A stretch of 64,000 nucleotides of DNA, taken from Collinsella sp. AM33-4BH. Its GTDB lineage: Bacteria; Actinomycetota; Coriobacteriia; Coriobacteriales; Coriobacteriaceae. Location of the stretch: the NCBI RefSeq assembly GCF_003469205.1, contig NZ_QSIN01000006.1, forward strand, positions 65,964-129,963, given 5' to 3'. The translations under genes and the position numbers were made by a program. Positions 33,253-42,094 of this stretch are shown here, piece after piece. How positions within the stretch are numbered: position 1 is the first letter of the stretch; each line of letters begins with the position of its first letter. The notes under the pieces were generated by a model that saw nothing but the letters and a program-made list of their open reading frames with translations, had not been told where the DNA came from and did not search any database.

Positions 33253-33949
33253 CGAAAACAAGGGCATACACGCCACGGGGGTATCGCCGCGTGTATGGGC
33301 CATGCTTGTTGTGGTCTGCGCTATTAATGTCGCGGCGCACCTTATGGTGATGCCGAGCTTGCCTGCACAGATTCCTACGCACTGGGGAGCGAACGGCGCC
33401 GTCGACGGTTGGGGCCCTAGCTGGATGGCCTCCGCGCTCGGCGTGCTGCCTCTGGCACTTCTTGCAATGTTCTACGTGGTGCCACGCATTGACCCCAAAG
33501 GTGAGGCATATCGAACCTCGGGCAAGTTCTATCAGGGCTTCGTAATCGCCTTCACCTTGTTAATGTGTGCCATAAGCTGGTTGGGTGAGCTTACGGTCTG
33601 GGGCGTGGTGCCGGCGGTCGGTTCGGTCAACGTGCTGATTTCCGGTGCTATCGGTTTGCTGTTCATCGGCGTAGGCAACTACTTGCCGCGTGTGAAGCAG
33701 AACTATACGCTCGGTATCAAGACGCCTTGGGCGCTTGCCGATCCCGAGAACTGGCGCCGTACGCAGCGTTTTGGCGGCGCCTGCTTTATGGTGCTGGGTG
33801 TTGGTTTGATTGTGATGGGCGTGGCGGGTAGCGTGCTTTCGAGTGAAGTCGTCGCCGCGGTGATTGCGGTTCTGGCGTTTGGTTCAGCTGGAGCTGCCTA
33901 CGTCTATTCGTATCTGCTGTGGCGCAAATCGCAGCGAGCCGCTCGTTAA
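33245..33949 (+). CDS. SdpI family membrane protein
   Basis: 234 residues; ATG 33245, overlapping sdpR. About six hydrophobic segments. The N-terminal DUF1648 part has SLPAQIPTHWGANGAVDGWGP, and the C-terminal SdpI part has YLPRVKQNYTLGIKTPWAL and NWRRTQRFGG. In Bacillus SdpI gives immunity to the SdpC toxin and sequesters SdpR at the membrane. Here, without toxin genes, a stress- or toxin-sensing role is inferred. Confidence 0.85.
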   Translation: MNNENKGIHATGVSPRVWAMLVVVCAINVAAHLMVMPSLPAQIPTHWGANGAVDGWGPSWMASALGVLPLALLAMFYVVPRIDPKGEAYRTSGKFYQGFVIAFTLLMCAISWLGELTVWGVVPAVGSVNVLISGAIGLLFIGVGNYLPRVKQNYTLGIKTPWALADPENWRRTQRFGGACFMVLGVGLIVMGVAGSVLSSEVVAAVIAVLAFGSAGAAYVYSYLLWRKSQRAAR

Positions 33950-34014
33950 GGTTGCGGAAAACTAGCGTACGCAGTTCATAGTGTGTTAAGGGGGACTTTT
34001 CCCAGGTAGTATTA

Positions 34015-34043
34015 GGGGGTGTGGGCAACCATGCCCCTTTTTC
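34015..34043 (+). terminator. Terminator after sdpI
   Basis: GGGGGTGTGG pairs with CCATGCCCC around GCAA using G-U pairs, followed by TTTTTC. Confidence 0.7.
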
Positions 34044-34133
34044 GTTAAGTTTCAGAGCTGGTTTCCTCATTTCGTTTCCACTAAAGCGAATCAAGAATAG
34101 GGAAACAGCAGGTAGAAAGGATAAAACAGGCAA

Positions 34134-35813
34134 ATGGCAGAGTTTATCTACCAGATGTATCAGGCTCGCAAGGCCCATGGCGACAAGGTAATCCTTGACG
34201 ACGTGACCCTGAGCTTCTACCCCGGTGCCAAGATCGGTGTCGTGGGCCCCAACGGCATGGGCAAGTCGACCCTGCTCAAGATTATGGCCGGCATTGAGGA
34301 GGTCTCCAACGGCGATGCCAGGCTCACCCCCGGCTACACCGTGGGTATCCTGCAGCAGGAGCCGCCGCTCGACGACGACAAGACCGTCATCGAGAACGTG
34401 CGCATGGCGTTTGGCGACATGATCGCCAAGGTCGATCGCTTCAACAAGATCGGCGAGGAGATGTGCGACCCGGACTGCGACATGGACGCCCTCATGGCCG
34501 AGATGGGCAAGCTTCAGGACGAGATCGATGCCGCCGATGGCTGGGATATCGATTCCAAGCTCGGCCAGGCCATGGACGCCCTGCAGCTGCCCGATTCCGA
34601 CATGCCGGTCAACGTGCTTTCCGGCGGCGAGCGCCGTCGCGTGGCCCTGTGCAAGCTGCTGCTCGAGGCTCCCGACCTGCTGCTGCTTGACGAGCCCACA
34701 AACCACCTAGACGCTGAGTCGATCCTGTGGCTCGAGCACTTCCTTCACAACTACCAGGGCGCGGTGCTTGCCGTCACGCACGATCGCTACTTCCTGGATA
34801 ACGTTGCCGAGTGGATCTGCGAGGTCGACCGCGGTCACCTTTATCCCTACAAGGGCAACTACTCCACGTATCTGGAGACCAAGGCCGCCCGTATCGAGGC
34901 GCAGGGCAACCGCGACGCCAAGCTCGCCAAGCGCATGGAGGCCGAGCTCGAGTGGGTACGCAGCTCGCCCAAGGCTCGCCAGGCCAAGAACAAGGCTCGT
35001 CTGGCTCGCTACGAGGAGATGGAGGCCGAGGCCCGCGCAAGCCAGAAGCTCGACTGGACCGATATCCGCATTCCCGTTGGACCGCGTTTGGGTAACAAGG
35101 TGCTCGAGGCCCATCACCTGCACAAGGAATTCGACGGTCGCGTGCTCATCGACGACCTTTCGTTCACCCTGCCGCGCAACGGCATCGTGGGCGTCATCGG
35201 CCCCAACGGTGTCGGTAAGACCACGCTGTTCAAGACCATCGTGGGCCTGGAGCCGCTGACTTCGGGCGAGCTCGAGGTGGGCGAGACCGTCAAGATCTCC
35301 TATGTCGATCAGAACCGTTCTGGCATCGACCCCGATAAGAACCTGTGGGAGGTCGTCTCGGACGGCCTGGACCACATGATGGTCGGCGAGACCGAGGTTC
35401 CGAGCCGTGCTTATGTGGCGAGCTTTGGCTTTAAGGGCCAGGACCAGCAGAAGCGCGCTGGCGTACTCTCCGGTGGCGAGCGCAACCGTCTGAACCTGGC
35501 GCTCACGCTCAAGCAGGGCGGCAACCTGCTGCTCCTCGACGAGCCCACGAACGATCTCGACGTCGAGACGCTGTCCTCACTCGAGGCGGCGCTGCTCGAG
35601 TTCCCGGGCTGCTCGGTGGTTATTAGCCACGACCGTATGTTCCTGGACCGCGTCGCCACGCACATTCTGGCGTGGGAGGGCACCGACGAGAATCCGGGCA
35701 ACTGGTATTGGTTCGAGGGCAACTTCGAGGCCTATCAGGCCAACCGCATCGAGCGCCTGGGCGAGGACGCAGCCCAGCCGCATCGTATTCACCGCAAGCT
35801 GACGCGTGACTAG
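34134..35813 (+). CDS. ettA: Energy-dependent translational throttle protein EttA (ABC-F)
   Basis: 559 residues; ATG 34134 with AGAAAGGA upstream. Two ABC domains without membrane segments: Walker A GPNGMGKST (residues 38-46) and GPNGVGKTT, signatures LSGGERRRVAL and LSGGERNRLNL, Walker B LLLLDEPTNHLDAES and LLLLDEPTNDLD. The arm region and the P-site tRNA-interaction motif between domains carry RQAKNKARLARYEEM. The length and the WIxEVDRG/YKGNYS blocks match EttA. It binds the ribosomal E site and gates elongation according to the ATP/ADP ratio. Confidence 0.95.
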   Translation: MAEFIYQMYQARKAHGDKVILDDVTLSFYPGAKIGVVGPNGMGKSTLLKIMAGIEEVSNGDARLTPGYTVGILQQEPPLDDDKTVIENVRMAFGDMIAKVDRFNKIGEEMCDPDCDMDALMAEMGKLQDEIDAADGWDIDSKLGQAMDALQLPDSDMPVNVLSGGERRRVALCKLLLEAPDLLLLDEPTNHLDAESILWLEHFLHNYQGAVLAVTHDRYFLDNVAEWICEVDRGHLYPYKGNYSTYLETKAARIEAQGNRDAKLAKRMEAELEWVRSSPKARQAKNKARLARYEEMEAEARASQKLDWTDIRIPVGPRLGNKVLEAHHLHKEFDGRVLIDDLSFTLPRNGIVGVIGPNGVGKTTLFKTIVGLEPLTSGELEVGETVKISYVDQNRSGIDPDKNLWEVVSDGLDHMMVGETEVPSRAYVASFGFKGQDQQKRAGVLSGGERNRLNLALTLKQGGNLLLLDEPTNDLDVETLSSLEAALLEFPGCSVVISHDRMFLDRVATHILAWEGTDENPGNWYWFEGNFEAYQANRIERLGEDAAQPHRIHRKLTRD

Positions 35814-35817
35814 GTTT

Positions 35818-35845
35818 GTTACGCGGTTTTACCAAACCGCGTAAC
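35818..35845 (+). repeat. GTTACGCGGTTTTACC hairpin
   Basis: GTTACGCGGTTT and AAACCGCGTAAC form a perfect 12-bp stem around TACC, 4 nt after the ettA stop. No U-tract follows. The same 16-mer GTTACGCGGTTTTACC occurs on the minus strand at 45514-45529, 2 nt beyond dapH. Confidence 0.6.
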
Positions 35846-35858
35846 GAGATGATGCTGC

Positions 35859-35958
35859 GCGAGCCGCAAGCACCCCATCTTGTCGTTCAAACCGTCGCTC
35901 GCGTACCAAAGTACGCGTCGCTCCTCTTTCACGGCAACCTGGGGCACTTGCGGCTCGC
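35859..35958 (+). repeat. Structured 3'-flank element, copy 1 (after ettA)
   Basis: Perfect 12-bp outer stem GCGAGCCGCAAG (35859-35870) / CTTGCGGCTCGC (35947-35958) encloses a 76-nt core. The core starts CACCCCATCTTG, contains the stem GCGTAC-CAAA-GTACGC, and ends CAACCTGGGGCA. The core is nearly identical to copy 2 at 60142-60242 on the minus strand, whereas the outer stems have unrelated sequences. Confidence 0.75.
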
Positions 35959-36008
35959 TCGCTGTTGGTTACGATGCATCGACAAATGAGCAATTTAAAC
36001 GAATGAGC

Positions 36009-36047
36009 AAAAACGGCTCAAATCCTGATTTGGATTTGAGCCGTTTG
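36009..36047 (-). terminator. Terminator of the 36051-37346 gene
   Basis: Minus strand AACGGCTCAAATCC pairs with GGATTTGAGCCGTT and is followed by TTTTGC; it begins 3 nt after the stop codon. The stem is near-symmetric, so it may work in both directions. Confidence 0.85.
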
Positions 36048-36050
36048 TCG

Positions 36051-37346
36051 TTACTGCTCGGGTTCTTCGACTTTATCGATGGTCCAGGCGGCTCCGAGAC
36101 CGCCGGCGGTGTTGCGGCGGATGCGCACGGCAACCTCGCGGCGCTCGCCGGCCTGCGTGTAGTGCAGGGGGAAGCTTGCGCGGTTTCGCGCGGCCTCGAT
36201 GGTACCGCGCTCGCGGGCGATCCAGTAGTACTCGCCGACGATGCCGAGCGTGTCGGCGCCGTAGGGGAGATAGGTCGACAGCTGGTGCAAAAGCGGGTCG
36301 GGGCAGAAGACCTCGGTTGTGAAATCGACGGGGAAGTCCTCGGGGATGGCGGGCGCTGCGGGTGCGGGGGCCGGTGCTGCAGCGGGGACCGGAGCCGGTG
36401 CGGGAATCTGGTCATAGACAGGTTCGGATGCGGACTCGATGACGGGTGCAGACTCAGGCACCGGTTCCGGCTTAACTGCGGAATCTGTCGGTTCCACGGA
36501 GACGGATGTGTCTTCAGTCTCGGTTTTGGCATCGGCTTGCGGGGCGTCCTCTGCCTCGACAGGCAGCTTTGCTTCGACCGGCGTGGATGCCATGGTGGTG
36601 ATGCCGGCGTTGGCGTTCTCGGGGTCATAGACAACCGTGAGCGAGATGGCGGGCTGCGGCGTCTCGGGCTCCGGCGCCGACTCGGTAGCGCCTTGATCGG
36701 CGGGCTCGTCGGACTGATCGTCCTCGGCCTCGTTGCCAAAGACATCGCTGTTTTGGAACGCAGACGTCTCGGGTTGGTTAGCGGCTTCTTCGGTTGTCGA
36801 CTTGGGGGCCTCGTTGAGCTCCACAGCGGCTTCCTGCTCTGACATGACTTCGGGATCGGTCATGGCGGCGATTTCGGTTTCGGCTTCTGCTGCTACCTCA
36901 ATAGCGACTTCGATCTCTGTCTCGGGCTCGGGCTCCGGAGCGACTTCGGCCACGGGCTCGGGACGCTTAACGTGCTTGGGGCGTACAGCCTTGAGGTCTT
37001 TCTCGCCGCGCTTTTTCTTTTTGTAGGACTGCTTGGTACCCTTGGCAGCCTTGGGCTTGTCCTCGCCTTTGGCAAGGGCGGTATCCCAGGCCTCGTTGGC
37101 GATGACGGTGGCATACAGGCGACCGCCCTTAAAGACGGTCAGCTTAATGCAGTCGTCGAGCTCCTCGAGCAGCTCGCGCGTGGACTCAAAGCCTAGGTCA
37201 TAAGCGGCCATATCGCCGGTGGCGAGCGCCTCCTCGACCTGCGTCATAAACGTTTGCTTGCCGCATCCGATTGCATCGCGCAGCAGACGATACAGATAGA
37301 TGTGGTTGCCCAGCGATAGCGTGGGCTTAACTATTGTCTTGCTCAT
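36051..37346 (-). CDS. Two-domain protein with long acidic/Pro-Ala linker, unknown
   Basis: 431 residues from ATG 37346 (AGAGGAGA upstream). The N-terminal ~85 residues form a compact helical region with beta strands (SLGNHIYLYRLLRDAIGCGK; GFESTRELLEELDDCIKLTV; GGRLYATVIANEAWD), reminiscent of winged-helix/OST-HTH-like modules. A basic patch follows (QSYKKKKRGEKDLKAVRPKH). A long low-complexity linker, rich in Glu, Pro and Ala, spans about residues 120-345. The C-terminal ~85 residues (LHQLSTYLPYGADTLGIVGE; VAVRIRRNTAGGLGAAWTID) are well ordered. A nucleic-acid role for the basic N-terminal part is speculation. No signal peptide or membrane segment. Confidence 0.6.
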   Translation of the reverse strand: MSKTIVKPTLSLGNHIYLYRLLRDAIGCGKQTFMTQVEEALATGDMAAYDLGFESTRELLEELDDCIKLTVFKGGRLYATVIANEAWDTALAKGEDKPKAAKGTKQSYKKKKRGEKDLKAVRPKHVKRPEPVAEVAPEPEPETEIEVAIEVAAEAETEIAAMTDPEVMSEQEAAVELNEAPKSTTEEAANQPETSAFQNSDVFGNEAEDDQSDEPADQGATESAPEPETPQPAISLTVVYDPENANAGITTMASTPVEAKLPVEAEDAPQADAKTETEDTSVSVEPTDSAVKPEPVPESAPVIESASEPVYDQIPAPAPVPAAAPAPAPAAPAIPEDFPVDFTTEVFCPDPLLHQLSTYLPYGADTLGIVGEYYWIARERGTIEAARNRASFPLHYTQAGERREVAVRIRRNTAGGLGAAWTIDKVEEPEQ

Positions 37347-37417
37347 GGCAAATCTCCTCTTTACACACCAAAGCATCTTACCATCGCACGGGGCGTGCTA
37401 CCTCGGCGCCCAAGGCA

Positions 37418-37451
37418 AACGGGCGCGACCGTTGCCGGTTCGCGCCCGTTA
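37418..37451 (-). terminator. Terminator of the 37485-38429 gene
   Basis: Minus strand AACGGGCGCGAACCGG and a matching GGTCGCGCCCGTT arm form a stem followed by a short TTTG tract. Confidence 0.6.
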
Positions 37452-37484
37452 TACAGGTTGGTTCTCTTTGAGAGGCAAACGTGC

Positions 37485-38429
37485 TTAGTTACCCGATGCC
37501 GTGCCTTGGCTCGAGCTGTCAGATGCCGTGCCGGACGCGGTTCCACTCGAGCTGTTGGTGTTGCCGTTGTCGGTAGATCCCGTACTCGATGTATTGCCGT
37601 TCGCCTGGTCGCCCGTGCTCGGTTGAGAGTCGTCAGTCGTTTGGCTTGAGTCGGTCGTGCCGGATTGCGTGCCGCTGTTGGCCGTAGAGGAATCGACGCC
37701 CTGCGATTGATCAGGGGTGTTCGAGGACGAGTCGGCGGATGCGGAGTTGCCCTGCGGGTCGTCCTGCTGGCCTTGCGATTGACCTGAGCTATCCACGTCG
37801 TGCTCGGTCGTGCGCGACGAAAGGATTGGCTCGGGGCGCTCGCCCAGGCCCTCACCGGCAGTGGTGATAAGGATGGCGCCGGCGCAAGCGATGACCGCAA
37901 CGATGGCGATGGCGATCGAGAAGACGATGACCTTCTTTTGCGTCTGGCTGCGCTCTGCCGCCGCCTTGGCGCGCAGGCTGTTGGGGGCGACGCGCGCCGT
38001 GGTCGCGCGCCCCGCAATCTGGCGCATCTCCTGCGTAGTCGCGGCGCCGCCCAGGTGCTCCTCGGCATCAAACTCAACGGGCTCATAGGCGCCGGCGGGG
38101 TAGTCGACGGCGGTGTGCGTGCCTTTGAGGGCTTCGGCGCTGGCAGAGATAAAGTGGCGGTAGATCTGCGAGGACACAACGGTGATGACCGAGCTCACGG
38201 CAGCGCCGATCACCGATCCGGCGATACCGATCTTGGAGGCAAGCGCGACGCTCGTGGCGGCAGCTGCGGCGCCGGCGATGATTTGGGGAATGGAAATGTC
38301 GTCGAACAGGCCCTTTTTGGGCGCGATGGCCATGGTCTGTCCGATGGAATGGTTCTCGTGCACGCCGTTGTTGAGCGCGGCCGGTGTCATGACGCGCGTG
38401 CGCGGCGCGTCGGTGTACTTGGTTGTCAT
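37485..38429 (-). CDS. Membrane protein with Ser/Thr/Gln-rich extracellular tail, unknown
   Basis: 314 residues from ATG 38429 (GGGAGGA upstream). About residues 40-90 contain a glycine/alanine-rich hydrophobic region (IPQIIAGAAAAATSVALASK; VIGAAVSSVITVVSSQIY). A second membrane helix (KVIVFSIAIAIVAVIACAGA) is near residue 180. The last ~115 residues are low-complexity Ser/Gly/Asn/Thr/Gln/Asp, probably an exposed, possibly glycosylated stalk. It lacks an LPXTG motif. Function unknown. Its tail composition fits a cell-surface protein. Confidence 0.6.
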   Translation of the reverse strand: MTTKYTDAPRTRVMTPAALNNGVHENHSIGQTMAIAPKKGLFDDISIPQIIAGAAAAATSVALASKIGIAGSVIGAAVSSVITVVSSQIYRHFISASAEALKGTHTAVDYPAGAYEPVEFDAEEHLGGAATTQEMRQIAGRATTARVAPNSLRAKAAAERSQTQKKVIVFSIAIAIVAVIACAGAILITTAGEGLGERPEPILSSRTTEHDVDSSGQSQGQQDDPQGNSASADSSSNTPDQSQGVDSSTANSGTQSGTTDSSQTTDDSQPSTGDQANGNTSSTGSTDNGNTNSSSGTASGTASDSSSQGTASGN

Positions 38430-38632
38430 ACGGGGTCCTCCCGGTGTAAATCTGCTTCGTTTCATGCAGCCATCAGGGTACCCACCAGATGTGAATCGTA
38501 CGTGACATTTAGCAGATACCATCAACTCATCAATAGCTCACCAAGTTGGTGGGATGCGGTTGCGCCCGGCGGTTGAACTACAATAAGGCTTGCTAATTGT
38601 TATGAATGGCGTCTACGCACGGGAGCATTCTT

Positions 38633-40612
38633 ATGGATCTTCACCTTTCTCAGTCTGACGGCTTTTTGCGTGTGGCGGCGGCGTCGCCGCGGATTCGCGT
38701 GGCCGATGTCGAGGGCAATGCCGAGGTGGCGTTGGCTGCCGTGCGTGAGGCTGCCGAGCGTGGCGTTCGCGCGCTGGTGCTGCCCGAGCTTAACCTGACC
38801 GGCTATACCGCGGCCGATCTGTTCCATAACCGCACACTGCTGCATGCCTGCGAGGCTGCTCTGGTGCATATCCTCGACGAGACTCGTGAGCTGCCGATTG
38901 TCTTTACCATTGGTCTTCCCGTTGCGGTTGCCGAGAATATCTACAACTGCGCCGCCGTGTGCTGCGCGGGCGAGCTTTTGGGCCTCACGGCCAAGAAGTA
39001 TTTGCCCAACTATGGCGAGTTCTATGAGCGCCGTTGGTTTGCTCCGGCACCTACCGATCCCGTTTGGCTTGAATTTGCCGGTCAGGGTCCGGTCCCGCTG
39101 GGCTCGGGGCTTGTCTACCGTTGCTGTGATGAGGGCGCCGAGGACCTGGTGCTGGGCGTTGAGGTCTGCGAGGACCTGTGGGTGCCGGCGCCTCCTTCGA
39201 CCGAGATGGCGCTTGCCGGTGCGACGGTGATTCTCAACCCGTCGGCTTCGGACGAGATTATCGGTAAGGCAGACTATCGCCGCAGCCTCATCTCCAATCA
39301 GAGCGCGCGCCTGTACTGTGCCTATGCGTATGCAGACGCGAGCGAGGGCGAGTCCACGACCGATATGGTCTTTGCGGGCGAGAACCTCGTCTACGAAAAC
39401 GGCTCCAAGCTCGCCGCGACCAAACTGCTTACTTGCGATATGGCCATCGCCGACGTTGACCTTGACCGCCTGGTTGCCGAGCGCCGTCGTTCGACGACGT
39501 GGACGCGCGCGGACGATGCGCCGGAGGCCACGGCCGTTGAGTTTTCGTTTGAGGGCGTGTTGGCCGAAGAGCCTGTCCTGCGCGATGCCTGCGATATCGA
39601 CCGCGTTTTCCCGCGCGCGCCCTTTGTACCGGCCGACCATGGTGACCTGGCCGAGCGCTGCGAGACCATCCTCGACCTGCAGACCGCCGGCCTCAAGACC
39701 CGCCTGGCCCATACGGGCACCAAGGCTGCAGTCATCGGTCTTTCGGGCGGCCTTGATTCTACACTGGCACTGCTCGTGACGGTGCGTGCCTTCGATGCAC
39801 TGGGGCTGCCGCGCACGGGTATCACGGCGGTCTCCATGCCCGGCTTTGGCACGACGCATCGCACTAAGTCCAACGCCGAGTCGCTCGCGCGCGACCTGGG
39901 CGTGAGCTTCCGCGAGGTTTCGATCCACGCGGCTGTGGAGCAGCACTTCAAGGACATTGAGCACGATCCGACCGTGCAGGACGTGACCTACGAGAACAGC
40001 CAGGCCCGCGAGCGTACGCAGATTCTGATGGATCTGGCCAACCAGGCTGGCGGTTTTGTCATCGGCACGGGTGACCTGTCGGAGTTGGCACTCGGCTGGG
40101 CTACCTATAACGGCGACCACATGAGCATGTACGCCGTCAACGCGAGCGTGCCCAAGACACTCGTGCGTCACTTGGTGCGTTATGCGGCTGATGTCTTTGG
40201 CGGGCGTATTGCCGAGGTTTTGCTCGATATCCTCGACACGCCGGTGTCCCCCGAGCTTCTGCCGCCCACGGGCGACGGCGAGATTGCGCAGAAGACTGAG
40301 GATTTGGTGGGCCCGTACGAGTTGCACGACTACTTCCTCTACTACTTGCTGCGTTTTGGCTTTGAGCCGGGCAAGATCTACCGCATGGCGCTCAAGAGTT
40401 TCGAGGGTGTCTACGACGCCAAGACCGTCCACACGTGGCTGCGTACGTTCTATCGTCGCTTCTTTGCCCAGCAGTTTAAGCGCAGCTGCCTGCCCGATGG
40501 CCCCAAGGTTGGTTCGGTGACGCTCAGCCCGCGCGGCGATTGGCGTATGCCGAGTGACGCCAGCTCGCGTCTGTGGCTTGCGCAGATCGACGCGCTCAAT
40601 CCAGTTGACTAA
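38633..40612 (+). CDS. nadE: Glutamine-dependent NAD+ synthetase
   Basis: 659 residues from ATG 38633 (GGGAG 7 nt upstream; the ATG at 38606 has no ribosome binding site). The nitrilase-type glutaminase domain (about residues 15-290) shows LVLPELNLTGYTAADL (Glu), LTAKKYLPNYGEFYE (Lys) and GVEVCEDLWVP (Cys). The C-terminal synthetase has the PP-loop VIGLSGGLDSTLALL (about residues 369-377), TKSNAESLARDLG, FVIGTGDLSELALGWATYNGDHMS in two parts and the closing RGDWRMPSDAS. It converts deamido-NAD, ATP and Gln to NAD. Full length. Confidence 0.95.
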   Translation: MDLHLSQSDGFLRVAAASPRIRVADVEGNAEVALAAVREAAERGVRALVLPELNLTGYTAADLFHNRTLLHACEAALVHILDETRELPIVFTIGLPVAVAENIYNCAAVCCAGELLGLTAKKYLPNYGEFYERRWFAPAPTDPVWLEFAGQGPVPLGSGLVYRCCDEGAEDLVLGVEVCEDLWVPAPPSTEMALAGATVILNPSASDEIIGKADYRRSLISNQSARLYCAYAYADASEGESTTDMVFAGENLVYENGSKLAATKLLTCDMAIADVDLDRLVAERRRSTTWTRADDAPEATAVEFSFEGVLAEEPVLRDACDIDRVFPRAPFVPADHGDLAERCETILDLQTAGLKTRLAHTGTKAAVIGLSGGLDSTLALLVTVRAFDALGLPRTGITAVSMPGFGTTHRTKSNAESLARDLGVSFREVSIHAAVEQHFKDIEHDPTVQDVTYENSQARERTQILMDLANQAGGFVIGTGDLSELALGWATYNGDHMSMYAVNASVPKTLVRHLVRYAADVFGGRIAEVLLDILDTPVSPELLPPTGDGEIAQKTEDLVGPYELHDYFLYYLLRFGFEPGKIYRMALKSFEGVYDAKTVHTWLRTFYRRFFAQQFKRSCLPDGPKVGSVTLSPRGDWRMPSDASSRLWLAQIDALNPVD

Positions 40613-40681
40613 GGTTGGCTAAATTGAACCAATACGGGGGTTGCAAGCGTTACACTTTTGCAATCTGATGGCCCGTATCGC

Positions 40682-40712
40682 GCGGCGCTCTTGTCGGAGC
40701 GCCGCTTTTTTA
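40682..40712 (+). terminator. Terminator of nadE
   Basis: GCGGCGCTC and GGAGCGCCGC pair around TTGTC, followed by TTTTTTAT. It lies 70 nt after the nadE stop and directly before the ribosome binding site of the aminotransferase. Confidence 0.8.
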
Positions 40713-40729
40713 TATCGGAAGGTGGCACC

Positions 40730-41893
40730 ATGCAGGTATCGCAGCGTCTCGACCGCTTTGGCGCGGAGGTCTTCGCCTCGCTCAACAACAAGCTGCTCGC
40801 GCTGAAGGCTCAGGGCAAGACCATTTACAACATGAGCGTGGGCACGCCCGACTTTAAGCCGTACGGCCACGTGGTCGAGGCGCTCACACAAGCAGCCCAG
40901 GATCCCGAGATGTGGAAGTACGCCTTGCGCGACCTGCCCGAACTCAAGCAGGCCGTATGCGATTACTATGAGCGTCGCTTTGGCGTTTCGGGCATTACAC
41001 CGTCCATGGTGCAGTCGTGCAACGGCACGCAGGAGGGCGTGGGCCATTTGGGCCTGGCCCTGCTCGATCCGGGTGACACCATCCTGGTTCCCGATCCGTG
41101 CTACCCGGTCTTTGAGGCGGGTGCCAAGATTGCCGATGCCAAGCTCGAGTACTATCCGTTGGTCGCCGAGCATAATTACCTGCCCTATGTGGCGGGTATC
41201 GATCCCGAGGTGGCCGATCGTGCCAAGTATATGATCGTGTCGCTGCCCGCCAACCCGGTGGGCTCGGTGGGCACGCCCGAGGTCTACGAGGAGATCATCG
41301 CTTTTGCCCGCGAGCACGACCTGCTCATCGTTCACGACAATGCATACTCCGATATCGTGTTTGACGGTGAGCCGGGCGGCAGCTTCTTGCAGTATCCCGG
41401 TGCGCTCGAGGTGGGCGTGGAGTTTTTCTCGCTCTCCAAGTCGTTTAACGTCACTGGTGCCCGCATCGGCTTTTTGGTCGGCCGCGAGGATGTGGTCTCT
41501 GCCTTTGCCAAACTGCGCGGCCAGATCGACTTTGGCATGTTCTTCCCGATCCAGAAGGCTGCTATCGCCTGTCTGAACGGTCCGCGCGATGAGGTCGAGG
41601 CGCAGCGTCTGAAGTACCAGGAGCGCCGTGATGCCCTGTGCGACGGTCTTGAGAACTTGGGCTGGGAGCGTCCCAACGCGCATGGCTCTATGTTTGTGTG
41701 GGCCAAGCTTCCCGGTGGTCGCACCGATTCCATGGCGTTTTGCGAGGAGCTTATGGAGAAGGCCGGCGTTGTGGTGACGCCGGGCGCGAGCTTTGGTCCT
41801 TCGGGCGAGGGACACGTGCGCATGGCGCTGGTCCTGCCGCCCGATCAGATTGCTTTGGCTGTCGAGGCCATTCGCGAGGCGGGCCTGTATTAG
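40730..41893 (+). CDS. Class I/II PLP aminotransferase, possibly N-acetyl-LL-diaminopimelate aminotransferase
   Basis: 387 residues from ATG 40730 (GGAAGGTGG upstream). Fold type I: TIYNMSVGTPDFKPYGHVV, SCNGTQEGVGHLGLALLDPGD, DPCYPVFEAGA, SLPANPVGSVGT (Asn for PLP), IVHDNAYSDIVFDG, FSLSKSFNVTGARIGFLVG (PLP Lys) and a C-terminal Arg in HVRMALVLP. The closest broad groups are DapL-like and PatA-like enzymes. The window also holds dapA, dapB, dapH, lysA and an M20 deacetylase candidate, so this may supply the transamination step of the acetylase branch. This is inference; alanine or other aminotransferase activities remain possible. Confidence 0.75.
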   Translation: MQVSQRLDRFGAEVFASLNNKLLALKAQGKTIYNMSVGTPDFKPYGHVVEALTQAAQDPEMWKYALRDLPELKQAVCDYYERRFGVSGITPSMVQSCNGTQEGVGHLGLALLDPGDTILVPDPCYPVFEAGAKIADAKLEYYPLVAEHNYLPYVAGIDPEVADRAKYMIVSLPANPVGSVGTPEVYEEIIAFAREHDLLIVHDNAYSDIVFDGEPGGSFLQYPGALEVGVEFFSLSKSFNVTGARIGFLVGREDVVSAFAKLRGQIDFGMFFPIQKAAIACLNGPRDEVEAQRLKYQERRDALCDGLENLGWERPNAHGSMFVWAKLPGGRTDSMAFCEELMEKAGVVVTPGASFGPSGEGHVRMALVLPPDQIALAVEAIREAGLY

Positions 41894-42036
41894 AAAGCTA
41901 TTTCGCCTCGTCAATAGCTCGAAACCGATTTCGTGCAGTTATTTTACGAATCCTGCAAACAATTTCGGTAAACGGTCGATTTTTGGCTGCGAATAGGAGC
42001 ATAATCAAAGTCCCGATTGGATGTATTGGGATTACG

Positions 42037-42069
42037 GCAAGCCGCTCGGGTCGTTCCCGGGCGGCTTGC
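42037..42069 (+). other. 14-bp hairpin in the region upstream of ldh
   Basis: GCAAGCCGCTCGGG pairs with CCCGGGCGGCTTGC around TCGTT (one G-U). It lies 144 nt after the aminotransferase stop and about 25 nt before the ldh start, without a U-tract. It could be a 5'-leader stem or a weak terminator. Confidence 0.5.
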
Positions 42070-42094
42070 TTGTGGAGAGAGATGGGAGTTTCTA

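Noticed and set aside
32974..33949. Complete Sdp cannibalism toxin system
   Set aside because: Only SdpR-like and SdpI-like genes are present; no SdpA, SdpB or SdpC is encoded nearby.
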